Shown piece after piece: positions 1 to 9,783 of a stretch of 64,000 nt of DNA. The stretch's first letter is position 1, and the number at the start of each line of letters is the position of its first letter. This DNA comes from Methanoculleus sp. GTDB taxonomy: Archaea > Halobacteriota > Methanomicrobia > Methanomicrobiales > Methanoculleaceae. The DNA lies in assembly GCA_018433835.1 (NCBI GenBank), contig JAHDQM010000052.1, forward strand, positions 1 to 64,000, given 5' to 3'. The notes under the pieces are model-generated. The model ran no database searches. It was not told where the DNA came from and was given only the letters and a program-made list of their open reading frames with translations. A program made the translations under genes and the position numbers.

Positions 1-172
1 GCTCGAGAAAACGCGAAGCGTTTTCGAGCAGCGACTGGTGACGGGCCGAAGGGTGCGACTGCCGGAACGGCAGGAGCTTGAGAAGGCCGAAGGCCTTCGA
101 GCCGGAGCTCGAGAAAACGCGAAGCGTTTTCGAGCAGCGACGCTCCGTCGTTGCCGGACGCCGGAATCGGCG
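1..172. repeat. Cluster of palindromic hairpin repeats
   Basis: Two identical 33-base copies (1-33 and 108-140) form a stem with a GAA loop: GCTCGAGAAAACGC, then GAA, then GCGTTTTCGAGC. A third unit between them (about 83-106) has the same design with a different stem (GAGAAGGCC, GAA, GGCCTTCGAG). Related hairpins lie near 5.3 kb. No coding sequence is convincing here. The shared architecture with varying stem bases suggests a REP-like intergenic family or terminator-like structures; its function is unknown. Confidence 0.6.
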
Positions 173-188
173 AACTACTGGGGCCGCG

Positions 189-500
189 TCACATCCTGTT
201 CAAGGCTTCTCTCCCCGGCATACCGATCTCGACGCGGCGCTGCACCGCCGGGAGGTTTGCCGCCCTCACCTCGGCGTCCATCAGGCTTTCGAGGTCCTCC
301 AGGGTGGACTCCGAGGCACCGACAATCGCTGCAGGAACCCCGGCGTTTGCCAGCGCCTCGATATCGAACCCCGCGGTCCCGATCATCCCCTCGTCGGTCA
401 CCCAGGTCATCAGGCTGGTGCTCCCGACCGGGATGACGTATCCGTATGCGTCCTTGTAGCTCAGCCTTGTGCGCTGGTGGCACAGTATCTGTTCAGCCAT
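189..500 (-). CDS. DUF1805 family protein (YunC-like)
   Basis: This 103-residue soluble protein resembles the DUF1805/YunC family, which occurs in many methanogens and in Bacillus and has no established reaction. It has the family layout: an N-terminal strand pair, a glycine-rich turn (TAGFDIEALANAGVPAAIV) and a C-terminal helix rich in Ala. The ATG at 500 is used. The gene is divergent from cofH with about 115 bases between them, so the two may share a regulatory region. Family assignment rests on recalled pattern only. Confidence 0.6.
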   Translation of the reverse strand: MAEQILCHQRTRLSYKDAYGYVIPVGSTSLMTWVTDEGMIGTAGFDIEALANAGVPAAIVGASESTLEDLESLMDAEVRAANLPAVQRRVEIGMPGREALNRM

Positions 501-616
501 GGTCGGCGGAGTACTCCCGGGAACTGATAAGTGTATGCACCACCACCGGGCGCACCCGAAGGTTCTTGTCCTGACCGCGCCAGATCAACGTATCGCATCG
601 GGGAAGGACGAGGGGT

Positions 617-1711
617 ATGACGCCGCCACTGCGACAGGTGCTTGGAGACGTGCTCGCCGGTCACCGGCTCACGGAGGAAGAGGCCGTCGATCTCATGAAA
701 ACGCGCGACCGGGGCGTCTGGGAGATTGCCGCCGCCGCGGATGAACTCCGGGAGCGGAAGGTTGGGGATGTCGTCACCTACGTCCGGAACCAGAACATCA
801 ACGTGACCAATCTCTGCGTGAACGCCTGCGGGTTCTGCGGGTTCTCCCGGAAACCTGGCGACGCCGATCGCTTCTTCCACGACGAGGCCACGGTGCGGGA
901 GAAGGCACGGCAGGCGCGGGAGCGCAACGTGACCGAGGTCTGCACGGTGAGCGGCCTCCACCCGGAGTTCGACGCGCAATCCTACGTCGATATCTATTCC
1001 TGGATACGGGACGAGGCTCCCGGGGCCCACATTCACGCGAGCAACCCGATGGAGGTGGCCTACGCCGCGAAAAAAAGCGGCATCTCCACCCGTGAGGTGC
1101 TCATCGAGATGCAGGCCGCGGGCCTTTCGACCCTCTGCGGGACGGCGGCCGAGATCCTGGTAGACAGCGTCCGCGCGGTGATCTGCCCGGACAAGATCGA
1201 TACCGCCACGTGGGTCCGGGTCATCAAGGAGGCGCACAGCCTCGGCATCCGCTCGACGGCGACGATCATGTACGGCCACTGCGAGAACGAGGCGGACCGC
1301 GTCCGGCACCTCGCGGTCCTCCGGGAGATCCAGGACGAGACCGGGGGGTTCACTGAGTTCGTCCCCCTCTCGTTCATCCACAAAAACACCCCGCTCTACC
1401 GCGCAGGGCTCGCCCGGCCCGGGGCGACCGGCAGGGAGGACCTCCTGATGTTTGCGGTATCAAGGCTCTTCCTCGACAACTTCGATCACATCCAGGCCTC
1501 CTGGGTGAAGCTGGGGACGAAGATGACGGGGATGGCGCTTCTCTCAGGCGCAGACGACCTCGGGGGAACGCTCTTTGAGGAGAGCATCTCCCGGGAGGCG
1601 GGCGCCCGGGATACTGATTACCTGGATCCGGCCGAGATGCGGCGGATGGCCGGGGACCTCGGGAGGACACTCCGGCAGCGGACAACGATCTATACCCTTC
1701 ATCCGGGCTGA
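617..1711 (+). CDS. cofH: FO synthase subunit 2 (CofH), radical SAM
   Basis: CofH is the radical SAM subunit that joins tyrosine to the 5-amino-6-ribitylaminouracil precursor; with CofG it makes the deazaflavin FO, the chromophore of coenzyme F420. The CX3CX2C cluster motif is at C67, C71 and C74 (LCVNACGFCGF), followed by a TIM-barrel sequence with TEVCTVSGLHP and the C-terminal SWVKLG region typical of CofH/MqnE relatives. The length of 364 residues is normal. A purine-rich GGACGAGGGG lies just before the ATG. cofG is not in this window. The fused CofGH form is excluded by length. Confidence 0.93.
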   Translation: MTPPLRQVLGDVLAGHRLTEEEAVDLMKTRDRGVWEIAAAADELRERKVGDVVTYVRNQNINVTNLCVNACGFCGFSRKPGDADRFFHDEATVREKARQARERNVTEVCTVSGLHPEFDAQSYVDIYSWIRDEAPGAHIHASNPMEVAYAAKKSGISTREVLIEMQAAGLSTLCGTAAEILVDSVRAVICPDKIDTATWVRVIKEAHSLGIRSTATIMYGHCENEADRVRHLAVLREIQDETGGFTEFVPLSFIHKNTPLYRAGLARPGATGREDLLMFAVSRLFLDNFDHIQASWVKLGTKMTGMALLSGADDLGGTLFEESISREAGARDTDYLDPAEMRRMAGDLGRTLRQRTTIYTLHPG

Positions 1712-1757
1712 TCTCCGGGAAGAACCGGATCGATTCGCCCGGACCCTCGACATCCCT

Positions 1758-1775
1758 GGAAAATTATAAATATCC
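1758..1775 (+). promoter_or_regulatory. TATA promoter of small membrane protein
   Basis: AAATTATAAATA sits about 60 bases upstream of the start codon at 1835 and matches an archaeal TATA element. A purine-rich GGGGGGAG near 1821 would serve as ribosome binding site on the resulting leader transcript. Confidence 0.5.
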
Positions 1776-1834
1776 AAAAATCGATTGTGGCTCCTCAACG
1801 CCGGCCGGATGCCGGCGACCGGGGGGAGAAAGAG

Positions 1835-1993
1835 ATGGTAAACGGTCTTATAGGCCTTGCAATCCTCTTCTTTGTACTGGCACTCGTCTTTGCCCTACTC
1901 GGGGCACGGGGCATTGCAGGGATGTCGATGTCGATCGCGAAGTGGCTGGTCATCATCTTCATCGTCCTCGCGATAATATCGCTGCTGCTCTGA
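1835..1993 (+). CDS. DUF1328-like small membrane protein
   Basis: This 52-residue protein is almost entirely hydrophobic, with two predicted membrane segments separated by a glycine-rich turn (LLGARGIAG). Sequence and size fit the DUF1328/UPF0391 family of small membrane proteins, whose function is unknown and which in bacteria are often stress-induced. An upstream in-frame GTG would add 16 hydrophilic residues, but the GGGGGGAG at proper distance favours the ATG used here. It stands alone, between cofH and a convergent flavoprotein gene. Confidence 0.7.
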   Translation: MVNGLIGLAILFFVLALVFALLGARGIAGMSMSIAKWLVIIFIVLAIISLLL

Positions 1994-2171
1994 CCGCCGG
2001 CCCGGGCTCGTGAGCCGTTCTCCGGCTGATGGGCCCGGTAGCCGGGCGGTGCAGAGGAAACAGGGTCTTTTGCAACGACAACGGCACCTCTTCTTCCGAG
2101 GAGCCCCCGCCCGCCCCCATGAGCACGAGAAAGCAGCGGGCGGACCTCTCCGGTACCGCGATATCCGGATC

Positions 2172-2723
2172 TCAGTCCTCTGGCCGGAGGTACCTGACGA
2201 TCGTGTCCGCAACCTCCGTGGCCTTCTTCATCGCCTGCTCGTCTTTGCGGATATCTCCCGGCGCATAGCCCCTGCCGCAGACGTAGCCGAGGTACGAGAA
2301 CTCGTGGGCGTTTAAGAACCCCTCTATGGTCTCGAGGGAGCGCTCGCATCCCCGGTCGGCGCAGACGGCGACGGCCACGGCTCTCCTCCCCGAAAGCCTC
2401 CTGTCGTGGAAGAGGGAGTAGGTCCGGTCGATCAGATTCTTCGTCTGGCCGTTGATGTCGTAGTAGTAGGTCGGGGCGCCGAGTACCAGCACCTCACAGT
2501 CGATCATCTTCTCCGCCACACTGCTCCAGTCGTCATCCTCCGTCACGCACCACTTCGCCTCCCGGCAGGCTTCGCAGCCTGTGCAGGGCCGGATATCCAT
2601 ATCGGCAAGCGAGAGGTAATCGGTCTCGATGCCCGCCTCCCGCACCCGGTCGAGGATGGTGGTGACCAGCAGCGCGGTGTTGCCGTTCTTCCGCATGCTT
2701 CCGGAGATACCGAGAACTTTCAT
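2172..2723 (-). CDS. Iron-sulfur flavoprotein / NAD(P)H-dependent FMN reductase family
   Basis: The N-terminus (MKVLGISGSMRKNGNT) is the FMN-phosphate loop of flavodoxin-fold NADPH-dependent FMN reductases. A compact cysteine motif CX2CX2CX5C at C47, C50, C53 and C59 (CTGCEACREAKWC) matches the [4Fe-4S] site of methanogen iron-sulfur flavoproteins (Isf). APTYYYDI provides the second flavin-contact loop. At 183 residues it has the usual size. Family members move electrons between ferredoxin and oxidants such as oxygen or peroxide; the physiological partner here is not visible. It slightly overlaps the neighbouring DUF123 gene, suggesting co-transcription. Confidence 0.87.
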   Translation of the reverse strand: MKVLGISGSMRKNGNTALLVTTILDRVREAGIETDYLSLADMDIRPCTGCEACREAKWCVTEDDDWSSVAEKMIDCEVLVLGAPTYYYDINGQTKNLIDRTYSLFHDRRLSGRRAVAVAVCADRGCERSLETIEGFLNAHEFSYLGYVCGRGYAPGDIRKDEQAMKKATEVADTIVRYLRPED

Positions 2724-3175
2724 ACCCTATGCTCGCTCCCCTCGTTCTTGATTCTTGTGATCCGGGCATCCAGATCCAGACTCCGGAAGTAAGCGAGGAT
2801 CTCGGGGACCGGGTCGCCGGATCGGTGGAAGAGGTGCGAAGGGCAGGCGCAGTCGCTGCACCCGAACCCGGGGACGTACGCCCCGCCGACGGCGCGGGCG
2901 AGGTCGCATTCGCAGTCCCGGTCTGTCGCGGCGGTGACGACGGCGGCAGGGGTGAAGTGCGGGTCGAGGAGGAGGTAGTCGATGTGCCACCGGGGAGGAC
3001 GGTCGCGACGGAGGGCGAGCCTCACGTGCCGGTCGGCGCGGGCGAGGCCGCCGCTCCCCCGGGCGGAGCCCACGTAGACGTGCCGACCTGGCGCGAACTC
3101 CCTTGCCCCGAGGGCGCCGATACGGACCTCGCAGGGGGAGTTCTCGAGGATGAGGGCGTAGACTCCTTTATCCAT
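2720..3175 (-). CDS. DUF123 protein (GIY-YIG endonuclease-like)
   Basis: A 151-residue member of the DUF123 family, which has a GIY-YIG nuclease fold; some members are fused to DNA repair proteins. Diagnostic pieces are GVYALIL at the start, HVYVGSARG (the YIG-like strand), RWHIDYLL, and the cysteine-rich FGCSDCACPSHLFH near the end. The ATG at 3175 is chosen because homology begins at MDKGVY; upstream sequence in frame belongs to the preceding gene, which it overlaps by 8 bases. It forms a three-gene minus-strand run with the hydrolase and flavoprotein. Nuclease activity has not been inferred beyond fold. Confidence 0.85.
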   Translation of the reverse strand: MDKGVYALILENSPCEVRIGALGAREFAPGRHVYVGSARGSGGLARADRHVRLALRRDRPPRWHIDYLLLDPHFTPAAVVTAATDRDCECDLARAVGGAYVPGFGCSDCACPSHLFHRSGDPVPEILAYFRSLDLDARITRIKNEGSEHRV

Positions 3176-3770
3176 AATACCGGATCGCCTCCCGCGCGGC
3201 TGCGATATGTCTTCCGCCGCCGCGGGCGACGGGCTCCCCGTGCCCGGGGTAGAGGCCAACGACTTCGAGCGCCGCGAGGCGCTCGATGGATGCTGCGAGC
3301 GCCGTCCGGTCACCGCCCGGGAAGTCGTAGCGGCCGAAGGACCCGCCGGTAAAGACGGTGTCTCCCGAGAAGAGGATCTTCGCTGACTCATCGTAGAGGC
3401 ATATTCCACCGGGGGTGTGTCCCGGGGTGTGGATCACGCGGAGGTCACCGATGCGGTCGCCGTCGTGGAGGGCGGCGTCGGGGACGACGCCGGGCGACCG
3501 GGCGCCGAAGAGCATCGCGAGGCTCCTGGTGTCGTCGACGAGGCCGGGCGCGTCCGCCTCGTGGATGCAGACGGCGGCGTCATCGCAGAGCCGGGCGATC
3601 TCCCGGATATGAGCGATGTGATCGTAGTGGGCGTGGGTAATGGCGATCGTCTCGATCGTTTTGGCATACGGTTCCACCGCCGTCGGGAGAACGCCCGCGT
3701 CGATAAGGACGTTTCCGTAAACGAACGAGTTGGCGTAGGTCGTGCCGCTCGTGATCCACCGGACTGGCAT
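3168..3770 (-). CDS. Metallo-beta-lactamase fold hydrolase
   Basis: The HxHxDH metal motif is present as THAHYDHIAH, followed by the downstream histidine (HTPGHTPGG), the bridging Asp (FSGDTVF) and the last His (YPGHG), so both zinc sites look intact. At 200 residues it resembles glyoxalase II-like hydrolases; the substrate cannot be read from sequence. The start at 3770 (MPVRWITSG) is where similarity begins. It is divergent from thiC, with very little space between starts. Confidence 0.88.
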   Translation of the reverse strand: MPVRWITSGTTYANSFVYGNVLIDAGVLPTAVEPYAKTIETIAITHAHYDHIAHIREIARLCDDAAVCIHEADAPGLVDDTRSLAMLFGARSPGVVPDAALHDGDRIGDLRVIHTPGHTPGGICLYDESAKILFSGDTVFTGGSFGRYDFPGGDRTALAASIERLAALEVVGLYPGHGEPVARGGGRHIAAAREAIRYYG

Positions 3771-3804
3771 GCAGACTAATATGGCTTCCGGACAAATGGT
3801 TCTT

Positions 3805-5085
3805 ATGCACACCCTGATCTCTGCGTGCCTGCGCAGGGTTCCTCCTGAGGTGGAGACGATCGCCCGGGAAGAGGATCTCGCCCCCCACGCCGCCGCGCGG
3901 GCCGTCGCCCGCGGCCGGATTGTCATTCCAGCGAACCCCGTACGGCCGCACCGGCTCTGCGCCATCGGGGAGGGCTGCAGGGTGCGGGTCAACGTGAACG
4001 TCGGGACGTCGGGCACCCGGTGCGACGAGGACCTCGAGGTCGAAAAGGCGAAGGCGGCCCTCCGGGAGGGGGCGGACGCGCTGATGGACCTCTCGACCGG
4101 CGGCGATCTCGCCCGTATCCGGCGCCGGATCCTCGAACTTGATGCGCCCGTCGGTACGGTCCCCGTTTACGAAGCGGTCCGGCGGGCGGGGGCTGCCGCG
4201 GACGTCGACGCCGATCTGCTTTTCAAGGTGGTCCGGGAGCACTGCCGGCAGGGCGTGGACTTCCTGACCTTGCACTGCGGCGTGAACCGGGACGCTCTCG
4301 CGTCGCTCCGGGCCGACCCCCGGACGATGGGCGTCGTTTCCCGGGGCGGGGCGTTTCACGTGGCGATGATGGCCGCAACCGGTGAAGAAAACCCGCTCTA
4401 CGCCGAGTTCGACTACCTGCTCGAGATCCTCGCCGAACACGACGTGGTCGTGAGCCTCGGCGACGGGATGCGGCCGGGCGCGTTCGTGGATGCCGGCCGC
4501 CTCGCGAAGACGACCGAGTACCTGACGCTCGGGCATCTCGCGAAACGGGCGCTCGCCGCCGGGGTGCAGCGGATGATCGAGGGGCCGGGGCATATCCCGG
4601 CCGACCAGATCGGCTACAACGTCCGGATGCTCAAGGAACTGACCGAAGGCGCTCCGCTCTACCTGCTCGGCCCGCTCGTGACCGACGTGGCGCCGGGCTA
4701 CGACCACGTCGTGGGGGCGATCGGCGGCGTGATTGCCGGGATGCACGGCGCCGACTTCCTCTGCATGGTCTCGCCGAGCGAGCACCTGGCGTTGCCGGAC
4801 CTCCGCGACATCGTGGAGGGGACGAGGGTGGCGAGGATCGCGGCGCACGTCGGGAGCCTCTCCCGCGCCGCCGCCCACACGAAGAACCGCGAGATCCGGA
4901 TGGCGGAGGCGCGCCGGGCGCTCGACTGGGAGAAGCAGTTCGAGGCGGCGCTCGTCCCGGAGGAGGCGCGGCGCATCCACGAGCGGGATGGGGAGATCGA
5001 GACCTGCTCGATGTGCGGCGACCTCTGCGCCGTAAAGATGGTGCGGGATATCCTCAAGGCGCCTGAAGAGCGGATGGAGCGGTAG
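3805..5085 (+). CDS. thiC: Phosphomethylpyrimidine synthase (ThiC)
   Basis: ThiC rearranges aminoimidazole ribotide to hydroxymethylpyrimidine phosphate for thiamine. Core motifs are seen: the N-terminal GRIVIPAN and KVNVNVGTS-like strands, DALMDLSTGGD, TVPVYEA, TLHCGVN, and EGPGHIP. The C-terminal radical SAM cluster is CSMCGDLCAVK, a CX2CX3C spacing, one residue shorter than the CX2CX4C of bacterial ThiC; I believe this variant occurs in archaeal short forms. With the ATG at 3805 the product has 426 residues; in-frame ATGs at 3781 and 3796 are alternatives. No other thiamine gene or obvious thi riboswitch is nearby. Confidence 0.92.
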   Translation: MHTLISACLRRVPPEVETIAREEDLAPHAAARAVARGRIVIPANPVRPHRLCAIGEGCRVRVNVNVGTSGTRCDEDLEVEKAKAALREGADALMDLSTGGDLARIRRRILELDAPVGTVPVYEAVRRAGAAADVDADLLFKVVREHCRQGVDFLTLHCGVNRDALASLRADPRTMGVVSRGGAFHVAMMAATGEENPLYAEFDYLLEILAEHDVVVSLGDGMRPGAFVDAGRLAKTTEYLTLGHLAKRALAAGVQRMIEGPGHIPADQIGYNVRMLKELTEGAPLYLLGPLVTDVAPGYDHVVGAIGGVIAGMHGADFLCMVSPSEHLALPDLRDIVEGTRVARIAAHVGSLSRAAAHTKNREIRMAEARRALDWEKQFEAALVPEEARRIHERDGEIETCSMCGDLCAVKMVRDILKAPEERMER

Positions 5086-5629
5086 GAGGGGAGCTCTTCA
5101 GAAATACTTCCCCTTATATCCTTCTGCGTAGTACCCCAATAACTCTGCATCCTTAAGATCTGCTGAATTTTCGTCGAATTTACAAGCAAATCGGGTTCGT
5201 ATCCTACACCTGCAATAGAACTGCTCTGACAGTTATAAAGACCGTCCACGGCTTTCCACCGGGTATCGCATTGGGGGTGGGGGCAAAGGGGAGTGCGAGC
5301 GCAGCGAGCATGAGAAACCCGGAGGGTTTCGAGGGGGGAGACCCCCCCTCGCACCTCTCGGTGCTCAAGCTCGCTACGCTCGCACCTCGAAGCCTAACGG
5401 CTTCTCGTGCTCCGTTCCTATCGGAACATCGCACTCCCCTGCAACCCCTCAAAGAACTTCGTTCTTCTCGAGCTCCTGCCCTACGGCCAGTCGCTCTCCC
5501 CCAGGGGCGATTCCCCCACGGTCCACTGCACCGGGCTTTTCGATTGTTAAATTGCTCCAGCCCTCTAACCGACCATTGCCCACGGAACTGCACCGCAGTC
5601 AGAATATCCCAAACTTTGGAAGCGTCTCG
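5086..5629. repeat. Gene-free region with hairpins related to the MITE family
   Basis: No convincing gene. Bases 5290-5480 hold several palindromes of the kind seen at the left end (GAGAAACCC, GGA, GGGTTTCGAG; GAAGCC, TAAC, GGCTTC; AAGAAC, TTC, GTTCTTCTCGAG). The stretch TCGCACCTCTCGGTGCTCAA through GCTACGCTCGCAC closely matches the interior of the MITE-like elements at 35.6 and 57.4 kb, but matching terminal inverted repeats were not found, so this may be a decayed copy. Confidence 0.5.
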
Positions 5630-6046
5630 TCACTTTGCTCTGAACCGCCCGTCGATCCAGGCGGCTATCGCGTCCCGGCTCCGCCGGTAGGCTGCAAGCA
5701 CCTTATCGGGGGTCCCGGCGGTCCTGGCCGGGTCCGGGAAGTCGGCGTGGATCGTCTCGTTCGTCCAGGGAAACATCGGGCAGACGCCTCCACTACAAAG
5801 CGAGACCACGTAGTCCATCTCTTTGCCGTCGAAGAGGGCGAGGTCCTTTGCCTGCTGTTTCGAGATATCGATCCCTATCTCGTCCATAACCCTTGCGGCG
5901 AGGGGATCGAGAACGGTGGGGGCAATCCCGGCGGAGCAGGCCTCGTAGCGGTCGCCGTAGCGGGCACGGAGGTAGCCCTCCGCCATCTGGGTCCGGGCGG
6001 CGTTGTTCGTGCCGATGAAGAGCACTCTCTGCTTCATGCTCCTCAT
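5630..6046 (-). CDS. Low-molecular-weight phosphatase/ArsC-like protein lacking the catalytic Cys
   Basis: The fold matches low-molecular-weight tyrosine phosphatases and thioredoxin-coupled arsenate reductases: P-loop strand, QMAEG helix, SAGI, MDEIGIDIS and a late DYVV(S)L-C and TW/PW-DP region (FPDPARTAG). The P-loop reads GTNNAAR where active enzymes have C-X5-R, so the nucleophilic cysteine is replaced by glycine. A two-cysteine stretch (CSGGVC) sits in place of the resolving region. The protein is therefore unlikely to act by the standard mechanism and may bind a ligand or be a sensor. The second ATG (6037) is an alternative start. Confidence 0.75.
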   Translation of the reverse strand: MRSMKQRVLFIGTNNAARTQMAEGYLRARYGDRYEACSAGIAPTVLDPLAARVMDEIGIDISKQQAKDLALFDGKEMDYVVSLCSGGVCPMFPWTNETIHADFPDPARTAGTPDKVLAAYRRSRDAIAAWIDGRFRAK

Positions 6047-6074
6047 TTCACTGCCCGGCGGAAAAAAGGTTCTG

Positions 6075-6467
6075 TCAGGCGCGCCCTGCCTTAAGGATCC
6101 GGATCGCGAGCAGGGCGGCGTTCTCGCCGTTGTCCAGGCCGACGCAGGCCACGGGGACCCCCCGCGGCATCTGGACGATCGAGAGGAGGGCGTCGAGGCC
6201 CATCAGTTTTCCGCTCACCGGGACGCCGATCACCGGGCGCTGTGTCTTCGAGGCAACCACCCCGGGGAGGGCGGCCGAGAGCCCGGCGATCGCGATGAAG
6301 ACCCGGGCGTCGCTCCCCTTCACGTACTCGTCCAGTCTGTCGGGGTCACGGTGCGCCGAGATCACCCTGTAGTCGTAGGATACATCGTGTTCCCTTAAGG
6401 CCGCAAACACCTTCTCCGCGACGGGGCCGTCCGAGGCGGAACCGCTGATCACCGCGACGTCAACCAT
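6075..6467 (-). CDS. purE: N5-carboxyaminoimidazole ribonucleotide mutase-type PurE
   Basis: PurE acts in de novo purine synthesis, carboxylating aminoimidazole ribonucleotide. The active-site hallmarks are the N-terminal SGSASD loop, the SAHR motif (VISAHRDPD) and [12 protein letters not shown]. At 130 residues it is a single-domain archaeal/bacterial-type PurE. No purK is adjacent, so class I versus class II use cannot be settled here. It lies 28 bases downstream of nothing on the same strand except the intergenic promoter shared with the divergent aminotransferase gene, and is followed by the ArsC-like gene. Confidence 0.93.
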   Translation of the reverse strand: MVDVAVISGSASDGPVAEKVFAALREHDVSYDYRVISAHRDPDRLDEYVKGSDARVFIAIAGLSAALPGVVASKTQRPVIGVPVSGKLMGLDALLSIVQMPRGVPVACVGLDNGENAALLAIRILKAGRA

Positions 6468-6602
6468 ATCCCACTTCAGTATGCCTTCGCCTCTTTTTCA
6501 CCCTGTCGATCTCGCACGGTGGAGAGGTTGATATGAAACCACATCCAACTTCCTTGCAGGAACAGCGTCCGTCCTCGACGAGACGATACGGACTGATCTC
6601 TC

Positions 6603-8191
<1,589 letters not shown>

Positions 8192-8248
8192 CGCAAAAAG
8201 TGAGGATTATCAATAACCGGTGCGAGTAGTACCACGGGAAGGATTGAA

Positions 8249-8656
8249 ATGACAGTAAAACTTGGATTTGTCGTCGCGGAGTTCAACCGCGACATCACCT
8301 ACATGATGGAGATCGAGGCACGGGAACACGCCGGATTCCTCGATGCGGAGGTTGCCGAGACGTTCTACGTCCCCGGCGCCTACGATATGCCGCTTGCCAT
8401 CAAGAAGATGCTCAAAGACGGAAACGTCGACGCGGTCGTCACCATCGGGTGCGTCATCGAGGGCGCCACCCAGCACGACGAGATCGTCGTCCAGCATGCC
8501 GCGCGAAAGATCATCGACCTCTCCCTTGAGTTTGGGAAGCCCGTCTCCCTCGGCATCTCCGGGCCGGGAATGACCCGGATGGAAGCGACCGAGCGCATCG
8601 ACTACGCCAAGCGTGCCGTCGAGTCGGCCGTGAAGATGGTCCAGCGATTGGGATGA
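8249..8656 (+). CDS. ribH: 6,7-dimethyl-8-ribityllumazine synthase
   Basis: RibH condenses 5-amino-6-ribitylaminouracil with dihydroxybutanone phosphate to give the lumazine substrate of RibC. At 135 residues it has the short archaeal form. Seen motifs are [41 protein letters not shown] with the substrate-binding loop and catalytic His, and [19 protein letters not shown] ribosome binding site precedes the ATG. Its stop overlaps the next start by 4 bases. The same uracil intermediate feeds CofH, linking this unit to F420 synthesis. Confidence 0.95.
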   Translation: MTVKLGFVVAEFNRDITYMMEIEAREHAGFLDAEVAETFYVPGAYDMPLAIKKMLKDGNVDAVVTIGCVIEGATQHDEIVVQHAARKIIDLSLEFGKPVSLGISGPGMTRMEATERIDYAKRAVESAVKMVQRLG

Positions 8657-9783
8657 GGAGCCTCTCGGAGAAGATTGCGGCTATAGCTCCCTCCGCGACG
8701 ATCGAGATCTCGAACGCGGCAAAGCGGATGGCGCAGGAGGGCGTCGACGTCATCAGCCTCTCCATCGGGGAGCCGGACTTCGATACCCCGGCCCACATCA
8801 AGGACGCCTGCATCGACGCTCTCCGCCGCGGAGAGACCCATTACGCCCCGAGCGCCGGAATACCCGCACTGACGGACGTGATCGCGGAGAAGATCTCCCG
8901 GGAGAACGGCTTTGCCGCACAGCAGGACGAGGTCATCGTCACCTGCGGGGCGAAGGACGCCATCTACGAGGCAATGGAGGCCGTGCTGAATCCGGGGGAC
9001 GAGGCGCTCATCCTCGATCCGGCGTGGGTATCCTACGAACCCTGCGCCCGTCTTGCAGGCGGCTCCGTTCGGCATCACGCACTCTCTCCCGCGACTTTCC
9101 AGGTCGACGATGCCCTGCTTGAGGCAGTCGGCCCCCGGACGAAGATGATCGTGGTCAACTCCCCCTCGAACCCCTCCGGCGCGGTGCTCAACAAGGCTTC
9201 AATCCGGCTCATCGCCGACATCTGCCGGGATCGCGACCTCCTCGCTCTCTCAGACGAGATCTACGAGAAGCTGGTCTACGGGAAGGAGCACGTATCCCTC
9301 GCCTCCCTCGAGGGTATGGCGGAGCGGACGATCACCGTCAACGGGTTCTCGAAGGCCTACGCGATGACCGGGTGGCGGCTTGGCTACGCGGTCGCTCCCC
9401 GGCCGATCGTCCGGCAGATGGAGAAGGTGCAGCAGCACACCATATCGCATCCGACGACGTTTGCGATGTTCGGCGCCCTCGCCGCACTTCGGGGCAGCCA
9501 GGACTGCGTCGAGGCGATGCGCCGCGAGTTCGAGCGCCGGCGCGACTACCTCATTCCGGCGCTCCGCGATCTGGGCTACGCCACCGCCCCTGCGGACGGC
9601 GCCTTCTACGCCTACGTGAAGGTCGACGGCGACGATATAGCGATTGCCCGGTCGTGGCTCCGGGACGCTCACGTGGCGGTCACTCCGGGAACCGCGTTTT
9701 ACACCCCCGGCTGGCTCCGGCTCTCCTACGCAACCTCGATGGAGAACCTCGAGGAAGCGGTCGGGCGGATCGCGCGGGTCTAG
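8653..9783 (+). CDS. Class I/II aminotransferase (aspartate/aromatic type)
   Basis: This 376-residue PLP enzyme has the subgroup I-gamma signature: [21 protein letters not shown], the [11 protein letters not shown] loop, [10 protein letters not shown] and the Schiff-base lysine K234 in [16 protein letters not shown]. The C-terminal LRLSYATS carries the arginine that binds the substrate carboxylate. Aspartate, aromatic amino acids or a related amino donor are possible substrates. An aspartate aminotransferase is also the expected enzyme for cysteate to sulfopyruvate, but it is far from the coenzyme M genes. Its stop codon shares CTAG with the convergent TPR gene. Confidence 0.9.
   Translation: MRSLSEKIAAIAPSATIEISNAAKRMAQEGVDVISLSIGEPDFDTPAHIKDACIDALRRGETHYAPSAGIPALTDVIAEKISRENGFAAQQDEVIVTCGAKDAIYEAMEAVLNPGDEALILDPAWVSYEPCARLAGGSVRHHALSPATFQVDDALLEAVGPRTKMIVVNSPSNPSGAVLNKASIRLIADICRDRDLLALSDEIYEKLVYGKEHVSLASLEGMAERTITVNGFSKAYAMTGWRLGYAVAPRPIVRQMEKVQQHTISHPTTFAMFGALAALRGSQDCVEAMRREFERRRDYLIPALRDLGYATAPADGAFYAYVKVDGDDIAIARSWLRDAHVAVTPGTAFYTPGWLRLSYATSMENLEEAVGRIARV

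Noticed and set aside
1..140. CRISPR array
   Set aside because: Only two identical units, no regular spacers and the repeats are full palindromes.
461..1381. Long minus-strand open frame opposite cofH
   Set aside because: It is a GC-rich shadow of cofH, full of Arg/Asp/Gly, without family features.
3580..4980. Long minus-strand open frame opposite thiC
   Set aside because: Codon-position shadow of thiC; no protein motif, and it covers the hydrolase start.
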